The notes beneath the pieces are model-generated. The model worked only from the letters and a program-made list of their open reading frames with translations. It made no database searches and was not told the origin of the DNA. The position numbers were made by a program, and so were the translations under genes. Of a stretch of 64,000 bases of DNA, positions 28,604-37,022 are shown one piece after another; positions within the stretch are counted from its first letter, which is position 1, and every line of letters starts with the position of its first letter. This DNA comes from Photobacterium lipolyticum (GTDB lineage: Bacteria > Pseudomonadota > Gammaproteobacteria > Enterobacterales > Vibrionaceae): positions 124,001 to 188,000 of the forward strand of contig NZ_PYMC01000007.1 in the NCBI RefSeq assembly GCF_003026475.1. Direction: 5' to 3'.

Positions 28604-29657
28604 GGCTTCTGCCCTCCGGTGCCATTTTGTCCGTGTATCGCTGAACATCTCGCCAGCAGTAAAGATGGTAATTAGTCGCGACCAGCATCAGTAACAGGAT
28701 CACCCCGACCAGATTATGTCCGACGGCAACCAGCAGCGGCAGACTCGCTACCACATTGGTGATCCCCAGACAAAGCTGCAAAGCAAGGGCAATGCCAAGC
28801 CCCAGACCGTACCGACGCGGTACGGATTGCCGCCATAAACGCCACATCAACAGCACCAGAACGGTGGTTGTCACCATGGCACCGATCCGGTGGGCGACAT
28901 GGATCGAGACGCGCTGATGGTAATTCAGCACCCCATATTGATAACTGTCATGTTCCGGTTGGATCGGCTCAAAGGCGCTCACATCAAAGTGCTGCTGCCA
29001 GTCCACTTCACAAATTGGCAATTGGGTGCAGGCAACGGCGGCATAGTTTGCTGCTGTCCAGCCACCCAGGGCGATCTGTCCTGCGACCACCAGCAACGCC
29101 ACCAGCCCCATAATCTGTAACGACTGTGGTGGCGAAAATGAGTGGCGTGATAAAGACGCTTTCGGTAAAGAGGGCTGGATCTCACGCTGACGGATTCTCA
29201 ACGCCAGTAGCAACAGTAAAGACGCGGTGGTAAAGCCGCCAAGCAGGTGTCCCATCACCACCACTGGCATCAGCACCAGAGTGACCGTCCACATTCCGAG
29301 CAGAGCCTGGAAAATGACGGTAACCAGCAGCAAGGCAGGCAGCCGTTTTGGCGTCGCGGGACGTCGCCAGGCGATGATATTGATCACCAGGATCAGCAGG
29401 CCTAAACTGCCGGCAAAATAGCGATGAACCATCTCATTCCAGGCCTTGCTCACCTCAACGGGTATATCAGGAAAGGCCTGCTGAGCCAGCAGTTGCTGCT
29501 CGCTGCCTTGCGGTACTGAGATAAAGCCATAACAGCCGGGCCAGTCAGGACAGCCCAGCCCGGCTTCCGTCAGGCGGGTATAGGCTCCCAATGCGATAAC
29601 GCACAAAGACAAGACAAAGGTCAGATAGATGAGATGCTTGAAGCTGAATAATGACAT
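28596..29657 (-). CDS. ctaA: Heme A synthase (COX15/CtaA family)
   Basis: Oxidises the heme o methyl group to formyl, giving heme a for the oxidase. The 353 residues show eight membrane helices as two four-helix repeats. The conserved motifs are [16 protein letters not shown] (about residues 29-44), the EMVHRYFAG histidine helix, and the second-repeat [13 protein letters not shown] and VGHNLVG histidines. Directly upstream of cyoE and downstream of the SCO-like gene. Confidence 0.95.
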   Translation of the reverse strand: MSLFSFKHLIYLTFVLSLCVIALGAYTRLTEAGLGCPDWPGCYGFISVPQGSEQQLLAQQAFPDIPVEVSKAWNEMVHRYFAGSLGLLILVINIIAWRRPATPKRLPALLLVTVIFQALLGMWTVTLVLMPVVVMGHLLGGFTTASLLLLLALRIRQREIQPSLPKASLSRHSFSPPQSLQIMGLVALLVVAGQIALGGWTAANYAAVACTQLPICEVDWQQHFDVSAFEPIQPEHDSYQYGVLNYHQRVSIHVAHRIGAMVTTTVLVLLMWRLWRQSVPRRYGLGLGIALALQLCLGITNVVASLPLLVAVGHNLVGVILLLMLVATNYHLYCWRDVQRYTDKMAPEGRSHG

Positions 29658-29661
29658 GGGC

Positions 29662-30270
29662 TTAACCTATCCTTGAGACTTTCAGCAGCCGTTTCAAATC
29701 GCGCAGCAGATCTTTGCCCTGCGCCAGAATAGCGGTTTTGCCTTGCGCTAACGGGTAGGCCATCATCACGTTCCCGAGAGGATCGGCGAGATAAATAGCG
29801 GCGGTACCATACTCCAGCGTCTCGATCTGAGCCACCACATGATCAGGGATCCTCATCAGCTGCAACCCCGCGGTGAGCGTCTGCATATCTGTTGGACTGG
29901 GTATAATAACCGCCGGCTTTTGGAGCGCAGCCAGAGATTGAACCGCGTTATCCGAGGCGAATGAGGCTGGCAGATCAACCACCAATACCACACTGCTGAC
30001 ACGCTTCTGATCCGCACCGATGGCCTGCGGCACCTGGCGCAAATTAAACAGCGCCCCCTGACATAGCGCATCACACGATGGTGGCAACAAATAGACCAGC
30101 TGCCATTTACCGGGTTCCGTCAGCCAGTCTGATGCCAGCGGGAAAGCCAGCAGCTGACCGCGATTGGTCACTCCCCCCTGATACCAGTTGAGATCCAGGA
30201 CTATTTTGGCCAGCAGCAAGGGCAGCATAAAGACCCCGAGTAGCAGCAATAACATTCCATGTCTCTTCAT
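29662..30270 (-). CDS. Membrane-anchored thioredoxin-fold (SCO-like) protein
   Basis: The 202-residue protein has one N-terminal membrane segment (MLLLLLGVFMLPLLLAKIVL), then a periplasmic domain with a C-x3-C pair (PPSCDALCQG, residues about 64-73) where SCO copper chaperones carry CxxxCP. Unlike canonical SCO, the histidine near the C-terminus is not obvious. Its place between surf1 and ctaA supports a role in oxidase assembly, perhaps Cu or thiol handling. It overlaps surf1 by 4 bp (ATGA). Confidence 0.8.
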   Translation of the reverse strand: MKRHGMLLLLLGVFMLPLLLAKIVLDLNWYQGGVTNRGQLLAFPLASDWLTEPGKWQLVYLLPPSCDALCQGALFNLRQVPQAIGADQKRVSSVVLVVDLPASFASDNAVQSLAALQKPAVIIPSPTDMQTLTAGLQLMRIPDHVVAQIETLEYGTAAIYLADPLGNVMMAYPLAQGKTAILAQGKDLLRDLKRLLKVSRIG

Positions 30271-30944
30271 ATACGGCTCCTTTTAAGCCACCAAAACGCC
30301 AGCCCGGAGACCGCAACGGCCAGCAGGAACCACTGCAGAGCATAGGCATAGTGCTTTTGCGGTCCCATCACGACCGGGATCCAGGTTTGTTGTAATGCCA
30401 CCGCATGGTCGGGATCGATCTGCAATATCCACGGTTGCAGCGGCAGCTCCATCTGCCGTGAGAGTTGATCAAGATGAATATTCTGCACCCGCAGCGGCCA
30501 GCTTTCCCCTAACGGCTCTGCCGCCAGCTCAATGAGCAGTGAAGGCGGAGCAATGACACCAGAAATACGTAACTCGCCGTGATGCTCAGGCAAGACCGGC
30601 ACTTGTTCACGGTAAACGGGTGCCGCAATCCAGCCCAGATTCACCAGCAGCCAACCATCATCAACAGCAAATGGATACAGCAGGTGGTAACCCGGCTGAC
30701 CGCGGTATAACTGGTTATCAAGCAGGACGGCTTTGCTGTGATCGAACCGGCCATGGACGGTTAAGCCATACCACAGCGGCTCATCCGGCAAGCTGGCCAA
30801 ACTGTAATAAACCTGTTCGCTGCGGCGCTCCAGCACGGTGTTAAGCGCTTCTTTTTCCTCGGCGCGAGACATTTGCCACAGGCCTAACTTGACCAATACC
30901 AGCATTACCGCCACAGTAAAAAGTATGAATCCGATCCTTCGCAT
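30267..30944 (-). CDS. SURF1 family cytochrome oxidase assembly protein
   Basis: Assists heme a insertion into subunit I. The 225 residues have the SURF1 layout of two membrane helices flanking a periplasmic domain: TM1 at about 4-22 (IGFILFTVAVMLVLVKLGLWQ), motif GLWQMSRAEEKE, NQLYRGQPGYHLLYPF, and TM2 near the C-terminus (YALQWFLLAVAVSGLAFWWL). It is first of a four-gene run (surf1, SCO-like, ctaA, cyoE) and divergent from the DUF2909 gene. Confidence 0.93.
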   Translation of the reverse strand: MRRIGFILFTVAVMLVLVKLGLWQMSRAEEKEALNTVLERRSEQVYYSLASLPDEPLWYGLTVHGRFDHSKAVLLDNQLYRGQPGYHLLYPFAVDDGWLLVNLGWIAAPVYREQVPVLPEHHGELRISGVIAPPSLLIELAAEPLGESWPLRVQNIHLDQLSRQMELPLQPWILQIDPDHAVALQQTWIPVVMGPQKHYAYALQWFLLAVAVSGLAFWWLKRSRI

Positions 30945-30970
30945 ACTTATCCTTATGTTCCGGAGACGCC

Positions 30971-31180
30971 ATGCTCATCAAAGCCATCATCGTCTGCCTG
31001 CTGATCTTCATTGTGCTTAACCTGTTCCGCGCCTTGCCTTTGATGCTCAAAAGCAACCCGGCTGAAAAACCTGCCTCGCATTATCTGGGGCGCCGAATCG
31101 TATTCTCCGTTATCGCATTTGCCATTCTGCTGGTTGCGGTGGCCACCGGCGCTATCGAGCCAAACCCAAGGCCATATTGA
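30971..31180 (+). CDS. Small twin-transmembrane protein (DUF2909)
   Basis: A 69-residue protein with two hydrophobic helices (about residues 4-24 and 46-62) joined by a basic loop (MLKSNPAEKPASHYLGRR). DUF2909 proteins regularly accompany cytochrome c oxidase genes, so a role in the same complex or its assembly is likely. Here it is on the opposite strand to all other oxidase genes, sitting between surf1 (divergent, 26 bp) and ctaE (convergent). GGAG precedes the ATG. Confidence 0.85.
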   Translation: MLIKAIIVCLLIFIVLNLFRALPLMLKSNPAEKPASHYLGRRIVFSVIAFAILLVAVATGAIEPNPRPY

Positions 31181-31322
31181 ATTCAGAGTCGAGAAACTAG
31201 TACCGAGAATCGAGAGTCGAGAAGCTAGAAACTCGCCCCTAAAACCTCGCACCTAGAAACTCGCCCCTAAAACCTCTCACCTAGAAACTAGCCACTCGCC
31301 ACTCGCCACTCGCCACTAAAGT
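31180..31322. repeat. Best-preserved heptad array (DUF2909/ctaE gap)
   Basis: Seven minus-oriented units fill 31180-31228, starting at the last base of the DUF2909 stop. Fourteen plus-oriented units fill 31225-31322 without a register slip: CTAGAAA, CTCGCCC, CTAAAAC, CTCGCAC, CTAGAAA, CTCGCCC, CTAAAAC, CTCTCAC, CTAGAAA, CTAGCCA, three CTCGCCA, CTAAAGT. The last unit contains the ctaE stop codon. The halves share the palindrome CTAG at 31225-31228. No other sequence lies between the two stop codons. Confidence 0.95.
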
Positions 31323-32218
31323 ATGTAAACAAACACAAACAGGCACAGCCACACCACGTCGACAAAATGCCAGTACCAGGCACCGGCCTGAAAAGCAAAA
31401 TGCTGCTGTGCTGAAAAATGGCCTTTCACTATCCGGCACCAGACAATGAATAAAATGATAGTGCCTAAAGTCACGTGTATGCCGTGGAAACCGGTCAGCA
31501 GAAAGAAAGTATTGCCGTAGATCCCGGCATCGAGGGTCAGCCCCATTTCATGGTAGGCATGGACATACTCGACCCCCTGCAGGTAAGCAAATAAGCCGCC
31601 TAACAAGACCGTTAGCAATAAGAACAGGGTGACGCGGGTGCGTTTATCTTGCTCCAGGGCGGTATGGGCGATATGGACGGTGACAGAGGAAATAAGCAGG
31701 ATCAGGGTATTGTACAAGGGCAACCCGAATGGCCCCATAGCCTGGGTTTGTGTGCCGTCCGGGGTGGTCAGCAACGGCCACTGCGCGATAAATTCCGGCC
31801 ACAATACAGCGTTGGTCATCGCATTATTACCGGCCCCGCCGAGCCAGGGCACGGCAATCATCCTGGCATAGAACAACGCGCCAAAAAAAGCAGCAAAGAA
31901 CATCACTTCCGAAAAAATAAACCAGCTCATGCCCTGGCGAAACGAGCGATCCATCTGGGCGCTGTACAGCCCGCCCATCGACTCGCGGATCACATCACGG
32001 AACCAGCCCGTAAGCATAAACAGCAGCAAACCCACCCCTGCCAGCAGGATCCATGGCCCCTGGCCACCGAACAGACCACCGACCGTTGCCCCTGCGCCGA
32101 AGGCGATAAGAAACAGCGCCACCGCCCCGACAATCGGCCAGATACTCGCTGCCGGCACATAATAATGCTCATGGGGATGAGGGATGGATTGATCATGCTC
32201 TGTGTAAGGATTCGACAT
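31316..32218 (-). CDS. ctaE: Cytochrome c oxidase subunit III
   Basis: Seven-helix subunit of the heme-copper oxidase, without redox centres. The start is set at MSNPYTEHDQSIPHPHEHYYVP (300 residues), four codons inside the longest frame. Conserved features include the lipid-contact helices, FIFSEVMFFAAFFGALFYARM with the conserved Glu, and the C-terminal TGFHGIHVTLG and AWYWHFVDVVWLCLF. It follows ctaG by 8 bp. Confidence 0.96.
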   Translation of the reverse strand: MSNPYTEHDQSIPHPHEHYYVPAASIWPIVGAVALFLIAFGAGATVGGLFGGQGPWILLAGVGLLLFMLTGWFRDVIRESMGGLYSAQMDRSFRQGMSWFIFSEVMFFAAFFGALFYARMIAVPWLGGAGNNAMTNAVLWPEFIAQWPLLTTPDGTQTQAMGPFGLPLYNTLILLISSVTVHIAHTALEQDKRTRVTLFLLLTVLLGGLFAYLQGVEYVHAYHEMGLTLDAGIYGNTFFLLTGFHGIHVTLGTIILFIVWCRIVKGHFSAQQHFAFQAGAWYWHFVDVVWLCLFVFVYIL

Positions 32219-32226
32219 CTTCAACC

Positions 32227-32811
32227 TCATTGCGTTTGTGCCGTGCTCTCCGGCTGGGCGTTATATAGCGTGTAAGCCAGGGTCAGGGTGTTTATCTCTT
32301 CCGGCAATTCCGGATCGATATAAAAAACCAATGGCAGCTCAGCCGATCCCCCCGCCTCCAGTGGCTGGTGGTTAAAGCAAAAACACTCAATCTTATTGAA
32401 ATAGCGGGCTGCCTGGCCGGGCGAGACCGAGGGTACCGCCTGCCCGACCGAGCTGTTCGCCGTCAGATTACGGGCCGCATACTTAATGGTCTGGATCTGA
32501 CCCGGGTTAACCACCACCCGGGTGACTTGCGGCTCGAATATCCAATCCATTCCCGGATTGATATAAGCGACAAATTCCACCGTGACTTCCCGCCCGCGAT
32601 CAACTTCCCGGCTCTGGCTTGCCGGCGTATTCGCCGTTTTGCCATTGATCCCGGTAATATCGCAAAACACGTCATACAGCGGCACCAGGGCAAAGGCAAA
32701 ACCAAACATCACCACTGCCATCAGCACCAGGGACCACAGCGAGCGTTGTTTTGCGCGATGATCTGTCGGCCTGTCATGGCCGGGCGGGATCTGCTCTGGC
32801 TGCTGGCTCAT
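32227..32811 (-). CDS. ctaG: Cytochrome c oxidase assembly protein CtaG (Cox11)
   Basis: Copper chaperone that inserts CuB into subunit I. The 194-residue protein has a single N-terminal membrane helix (VLMAVVMFGFAFALVPLYDVFCDITG) and a periplasmic immunoglobulin-like domain with the copper-binding CFCF motif (KIECFCFNHQPL, about residues 143-154) and VFYIDPEL. Located between ctaD and ctaE, the usual order. Confidence 0.96.
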   Translation of the reverse strand: MSQQPEQIPPGHDRPTDHRAKQRSLWSLVLMAVVMFGFAFALVPLYDVFCDITGINGKTANTPASQSREVDRGREVTVEFVAYINPGMDWIFEPQVTRVVVNPGQIQTIKYAARNLTANSSVGQAVPSVSPGQAARYFNKIECFCFNHQPLEAGGSAELPLVFYIDPELPEEINTLTLAYTLYNAQPESTAQTQ

Positions 32812-32826
32812 ATCACGTTCCTTTAC

Positions 32827-34431
32827 TTAATCGATTTTGGGCGGGGTCGAAAAAGTATGGTGCGGCGCAGGGGAATCCACCGTCCACTCCAGCCCTTCGG
32901 CACCTTCCCAAGGCTTGGCGGCGGCGGGCTCTCCGCCCCTGACGCATTTAATCACCACCCACAAGAAGATCAGCTGCGACAGGCCAAACATAAAGCCGCC
33001 GATACTGACCACCGCATTCACATCGGCAAACTGCAACGCGTAATCAGGAATACGGCGCGGCATTCCCGCCAGCCCCAGGAAATGCATCGGGAAGAACAGA
33101 ATATTGACCGACACCACCGAGCACCAGAAATGCCACTTCGCCAGCCGTTCATCGAACATGTGACCGGTCCATTTCGGCAACCAGTAATAGGCCGCCGCCA
33201 TGATCGAGAAGATGGCGCCCGATACCAGCACATAGTGGAAGTGGGCCACCACAAAATAGGTATCGTGATACTGGAAATCGACCGGTGTAATGGCCAGCAT
33301 CAGGCCGGAAAAACCACCGATGGTGAACAGCACGATAAAAGCAATGGCAAACATCATCGGGATTTCAAAGGTCAGCGAGCCGCGCCACATCGTGGCGACC
33401 CAGTTGAAGACCTTTACCCCGGTCGGCACCGAGATCAGCATGGTGCAGTACATAAAGAACAACTCGGCAGCAACGGGCATACCGGTGGTAAACATATGGT
33501 GTGCCCAGACCAGGAAGCTCAGCCCGGCAATCGAGGCGGTGGCATATACCATCGAACTGTAACCAAACAGCTTTTTACGGGAAAAGGCAGGTACAATCGC
33601 CGAAATGATACCGAAGCTCGGTAAAATCATAATATAGACTTCCGGGTGACCGAAAAACCAGAAAATATGCTGGAACATCACCGGATCGCCCCCGCCCGCG
33701 GCATCAAAAAAACTGGTTCCAAAGAACTTATCGGTCAGTACCATGGTCACCGCACCGGCCAGTACCGGCATCACCGCAATCAGCAGAAACGCGGTGATCA
33801 GCCAGGTCCAGACAAACAGCGGCATTTTCATATAGGTCATGCCCGGTGCCCGCAAATTGATAATCGTGACAATCACATTGATTGCCCCCATGATCGAGCT
33901 GATCCCCATAATATGGATAGAAAACACAAACAGCCCGGTACTTTGCGGACTGAATGTCGTCGATAGCGGGGCATAGAAGGTCCAGCCGAAGTTTGGCCCG
34001 CCCCCTTCAAGAAACAGCGACGACAGTAACATGGCAAAGGCAAAGGGCAGGATCCAGAAGCTCCAGTTATTCATCCGTGGCAGGGCCATATCCGGTGCGC
34101 CAATCATCATCGGGATCATCCAGTTTGCCAACCCGGTAAAAGCCGGCATGACGGCCCCGAATACCATGATCAGGCCATGTATCGTGGTCATCTGGTTAAA
34201 AAAGTTAGGCTCAACCAGCTGCAGGCCCGGCTGAAATAACTCGGCCCGGATCACCAGTGCCATCACCCCGCCAGTCAGGAACATGGCAAAGCTGAACATC
34301 AGGTAGAGTGAACCAATATCTTTGTGGTTGGTGGTAAACAGCCAGCGCTTAAGACCGGTCTGGTGAGGGGCGTGGGTCTGATGCGTTTCCGTTTCTTCAC
34401 CTTCCGTCTGCTCGCGTAACATATCCGTCAT
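32827..34431 (-). CDS. ctaD: Cytochrome c oxidase subunit I
   Basis: Catalytic subunit with heme a and the heme a3-CuB centre that reduces O2 and pumps protons. The 534 residues include twelve membrane helices, WFFGHPEVYIMILP (CuB ligand His and the cross-linked Tyr), VWAHHMFTTG (two CuB histidines), and HDTYFVVAHFHYVL (heme ligands). The D-channel region (NQMTTIHGLIM, and FTGLANWMIPMMIGAPDMALPRMNN) is present, so it belongs to the A-type family. It starts 13 bp after ctaC. Confidence 0.97.
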   Translation of the reverse strand: MTDMLREQTEGEETETHQTHAPHQTGLKRWLFTTNHKDIGSLYLMFSFAMFLTGGVMALVIRAELFQPGLQLVEPNFFNQMTTIHGLIMVFGAVMPAFTGLANWMIPMMIGAPDMALPRMNNWSFWILPFAFAMLLSSLFLEGGGPNFGWTFYAPLSTTFSPQSTGLFVFSIHIMGISSIMGAINVIVTIINLRAPGMTYMKMPLFVWTWLITAFLLIAVMPVLAGAVTMVLTDKFFGTSFFDAAGGGDPVMFQHIFWFFGHPEVYIMILPSFGIISAIVPAFSRKKLFGYSSMVYATASIAGLSFLVWAHHMFTTGMPVAAELFFMYCTMLISVPTGVKVFNWVATMWRGSLTFEIPMMFAIAFIVLFTIGGFSGLMLAITPVDFQYHDTYFVVAHFHYVLVSGAIFSIMAAAYYWLPKWTGHMFDERLAKWHFWCSVVSVNILFFPMHFLGLAGMPRRIPDYALQFADVNAVVSIGGFMFGLSQLIFLWVVIKCVRGGEPAAAKPWEGAEGLEWTVDSPAPHHTFSTPPKID

Positions 34432-34444
34432 CGATCATCGCCCC

Positions 34445-35593
34445 TTATAAATCTTCACCGTTAAGCACTGCCTGCACTTCTGCTGCCTGTACCGTATCGC
34501 CCGTATTGTTACCCCAGGCATTACGTTCGTACGTTATCACCGCAGCCAGCTCCTTCAGACCTAATTGCGGACCAAAAGCCTGCATCGCGGTACCGGCACG
34601 GCCATGCACCACCACACTGATATGTTCTAATTGCCTGCCTGTATCAGACGCCACACCCACACCTGCCAGTGCAGGGAAGGCACCGGGAATGCCCTGGCCA
34701 TTAGGCTGATGGCACATGGCACAACGGGCGAGATAGGTTTTTTCACCCAAGCCCATCAGCTCATCCATCGACATTTCCATCGCCAGCAAACGCTGTTCTT
34801 CTTCACGGGCCTGCTGCTGAGTCACCTTGGTCATCTGCAGCCACTCTTGATACTCAGCCAGAGGTTTTGCAATCACCACAATCGGCATAAAGCCATGGTC
34901 TTTACCGCACAACTCTGCACATTGGCCACGATAAATACCCGGCTTATCAATCCGGGTCCAGGCTTCGTTGATAAAGCCTGGGTTGGCATCTTTCTTAACG
35001 GCAAAATCCGGGACCCACCAGGAGTGGATCACATCTTGCGAGGTGATCAGGAAGCGCACCTTCTGGCCAACCGGCAATACGAGCGGACGATCCACTTCCA
35101 GCAAATAATTTTCGCGTTTCTCTCGGGTATTATCGATTTGCGCCGGAGATGTGGCGAGAAGTGAGTAAAAATCTATATCTTCGTTAAAATAGCGGTAATG
35201 CCACTTCCATTGCGAACCGGTAATTTGAACGGTGAGATCGGATTGGGAGATATCTTCCATAGCCAGCAAGGTCTTCGTTGCCGGCACAGCCATCACGATC
35301 AGAATGACGAAAGGAATGATGGTCCAGACGATCTCGACCTTAGTACTTTCGTGGAACGAAGCAGCAACGGCGCCGCGGGATTTACGATGATGAAGAATTG
35401 CCCAGAACATCACACCAAAAACCACAATCCCAATGACGACGCAGATGTAAAAAATGGTCATATGGAGATCAAAAACCCGCTGGCTAACCTGAGTTACCCC
35501 TTGCGTCATGTTCAACCGCATACTTTCGGTTTCGGCAGCTGCGGGTAGCGCCCAAAAACCTACCATTATTGTGCTGATCAGTTGGCGAATCAT
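34445..35593 (-). CDS. ctaC: Cytochrome c oxidase subunit II with fused cytochrome c domain
   Basis: Accepts electrons at the binuclear CuA site and passes them to heme a. From MIRQLISTIMVGFWALPAAAE (AGGG-type binding site upstream) the product is 382 residues: signal peptide, two membrane helices, CuA cupredoxin domain (WWVPDF, then GQCAELCGKDHGFMPI), then a C-terminal class I cytochrome c domain with CAMCHQPNG and an axial Met candidate (GTAMQAF). The fusion marks a caa3-type enzyme. It is the first gene of ctaC-ctaD-ctaG-ctaE. Confidence 0.96.
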   Translation of the reverse strand: MIRQLISTIMVGFWALPAAAETESMRLNMTQGVTQVSQRVFDLHMTIFYICVVIGIVVFGVMFWAILHHRKSRGAVAASFHESTKVEIVWTIIPFVILIVMAVPATKTLLAMEDISQSDLTVQITGSQWKWHYRYFNEDIDFYSLLATSPAQIDNTREKRENYLLEVDRPLVLPVGQKVRFLITSQDVIHSWWVPDFAVKKDANPGFINEAWTRIDKPGIYRGQCAELCGKDHGFMPIVVIAKPLAEYQEWLQMTKVTQQQAREEEQRLLAMEMSMDELMGLGEKTYLARCAMCHQPNGQGIPGAFPALAGVGVASDTGRQLEHISVVVHGRAGTAMQAFGPQLGLKELAAVITYERNAWGNNTGDTVQAAEVQAVLNGEDL

Positions 35594-36067
35594 CACCCTG
35601 ATCCCTCCCTCTGTCATCCTGACATTCATCAAGAACTGGCCAAAGAAAAACATTCACCCATAAGACACCATGGATAACAAGTGCAGCAACACCTGGTGGC
35701 GATTAACACTTTATTAACATTCAACTTAGGACAAGATCAGTGAAATGAGCAAAGAATTGCCGGCAAATAATAAAAAGGGATAACAGAGGTATGCTTGTGC
35801 CAAGCAGTGAAAAAGCAGAGATAAATTAATGATGCGAGTAAGTTCTACAGATGAATATACCCAAACTGCCTCAAGGTGCGAGATTCAGAGCTTCCTCTGG
35901 GAACTCAATTCGAATGGAATGTGTGTTGGAATGGCGTTCCCTTTCAAACACATTTTGTGATGAAGTGATTATCCAGCGAACTGTAGCAACTCATGGACTC
36001 ACCCAGGGCAAGTCCATTACCGAGCCGCTACACATGGCGTAGCGGGAAGCATTCGTTTTGCAACGAA
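35594..36067. other. Intergenic region between ctaC and lexA
   Basis: About 470 bp. The ctaC side (35594-35850) must hold the ctaC promoter, but none stands out. A MITE-like end starts at 35856. An imperfect inverted repeat (AATGTGTGTTGGAA with TTTCAAACACATT) spans about 35918-35955, CCGCTAC/GTAGCGG lies near 36025, and TTCGTT/AACGAA (36052-36067) abuts the lexA stop codon. No credible gene. Confidence 0.55.
35856..35885 (+). repeat. MITE-like element end, copy 3 (partial)
   Basis: TATACCCAAACTGCCTCAAG and the following GTGCGAGATTCAG match the minus-strand end of the copy at 46182-46285 (TATACCCAAAC, CTCAAGATGC, TTCAG) with few changes. The rest of the element is not recognisable, so this is a partial or diverged copy. 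Confidence 0.6.
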
Positions 36068-36688
36068 CTACATCCAGTCAGCGTTACGTATAACCCCGAC
36101 GGCAATGCCTTCAATCGTTAGCTGCTGGTGCTCGAGATCGACAACAATCGGCTCGAACTCTTCATTCTCGGCGTGCAACAGCACCTGAGCCCCTTGCTTA
36201 TCCAGCCGTTTTACGGTGACATCATCATCAACACGGGCAACCACCACCTGGCCATTGCGGACATCCTGGGTTTTATGCACAGCCAGTAAATCACCGTCCA
36301 TAATGCCGATGTCTTTCATGCTCATTCCATTGACCCGCAACAGAAAGTCGGCGCGAGGTTTGAACAAGGCCGGATCGACATCGTAATGGGTTTCAACATG
36401 CTCCTGAGCCAGGATCGGCTCACCGGCAGCAACACGGCCAATCAAAGGCAATCCTTGCTCTTGTGGCTCATCATTGTTAACCAGCACCCGAATACCGCGG
36501 GAGGCACCCGGGATGATTTCAATCACTTCTTTACGTGCTAAGGCTTTTAAATGCTCTTCAGCAGCATTAGCAGAACGAAAGCCAAGTTCACGAGCAATTT
36601 CAGCACGTGTTGGCGGCATCCCACTATCTTCAATTTTTGCTTTGATTAAATCAAAGACTTCTTGTTGGCGCGGCGTTAACGGCTTCAT
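36068..36688 (-). CDS. lexA: SOS repressor LexA
   Basis: Represses the SOS regulon and cleaves itself when RecA filaments form. The 206 residues carry a winged helix-turn-helix ([24 protein letters not shown], about 27-50), the A88-G89 cleavage bond in RVAAGEP, catalytic S123 (GMSMKD) and K160 (DVTVKRLD). Two SOS boxes lie just upstream, one overlapping the -10, so it is autoregulated. It is divergent from plsB; dgkA and dinF, its E. coli neighbours, are not here. Confidence 0.98.
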   Translation of the reverse strand: MKPLTPRQQEVFDLIKAKIEDSGMPPTRAEIARELGFRSANAAEEHLKALARKEVIEIIPGASRGIRVLVNNDEPQEQGLPLIGRVAAGEPILAQEHVETHYDVDPALFKPRADFLLRVNGMSMKDIGIMDGDLLAVHKTQDVRNGQVVVARVDDDVTVKRLDKQGAQVLLHAENEEFEPIVVDLEHQQLTIEGIAVGVIRNADWM

Positions 36689-36695
36689 GGCTCAC

Positions 36696-36711
36696 CTGTT
36701 TGTTTATACAG
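36696..36711. promoter_or_regulatory. LexA (SOS) box 1
   Basis: CTGTTTGTTTATACAG is a perfect CTGT-N8-ACAG match to the gammaproteobacterial SOS consensus, 8 bp before the lexA start codon. Confidence 0.93.
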
Positions 36712-36715
36712 TTCA

Positions 36716-36731
36716 CTGTGAGTATATCCAG
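36716..36731. promoter_or_regulatory. LexA (SOS) box 2 over the lexA -10
   Basis: CTGTGAGTATATCCAG is a one-mismatch SOS box, four bases from box 1 (centre to centre 20 bp). On the minus strand it contains TATACT (36721-36726), a likely -10 with TTTTCA 17 bases upstream. Confidence 0.85.
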
Positions 36732-37022
36732 TGTTTACGGGCTTGAAAAGGCAATTGTTTACGAAAAGAACAATTTGCCGGAAATGCATGAACCATCGTC
36801 CGGTTATCACCCGGCCCATGGTTGCAGCCACCCTTGATACCTAACCCTTGCTAACCTCGTCATGCCCGCGCCCGGGAAGAGTTGATCAACGGAATTAGTA
36901 ATTTATGGGAAACATCATTCAAATTGATGACTTTACGTTGATATCTCGCATTTTCGCTGCATGAGCGCCACTATTTTCTGCTATCCTAGCCACGCATTAA
37001 GAATTCGAGGCTAGTAAAAGAC

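Noticed and set aside
31649..32275. 208-codon plus-strand frame opposite ctaE
   Set aside because: Mirror of the conserved subunit III gene; no ribosome binding site or recognisable domain.
32368..33624. 418-codon open frame on the plus strand across ctaG and ctaD
   Set aside because: Antisense to two clearly conserved oxidase genes; composition follows their third-codon bias and the product is His/Arg-rich with no family resemblance.
34631..35164. 177-codon plus-strand frame opposite ctaC
   Set aside because: Antisense to the CuA and cytochrome c coding region; no independent evidence.
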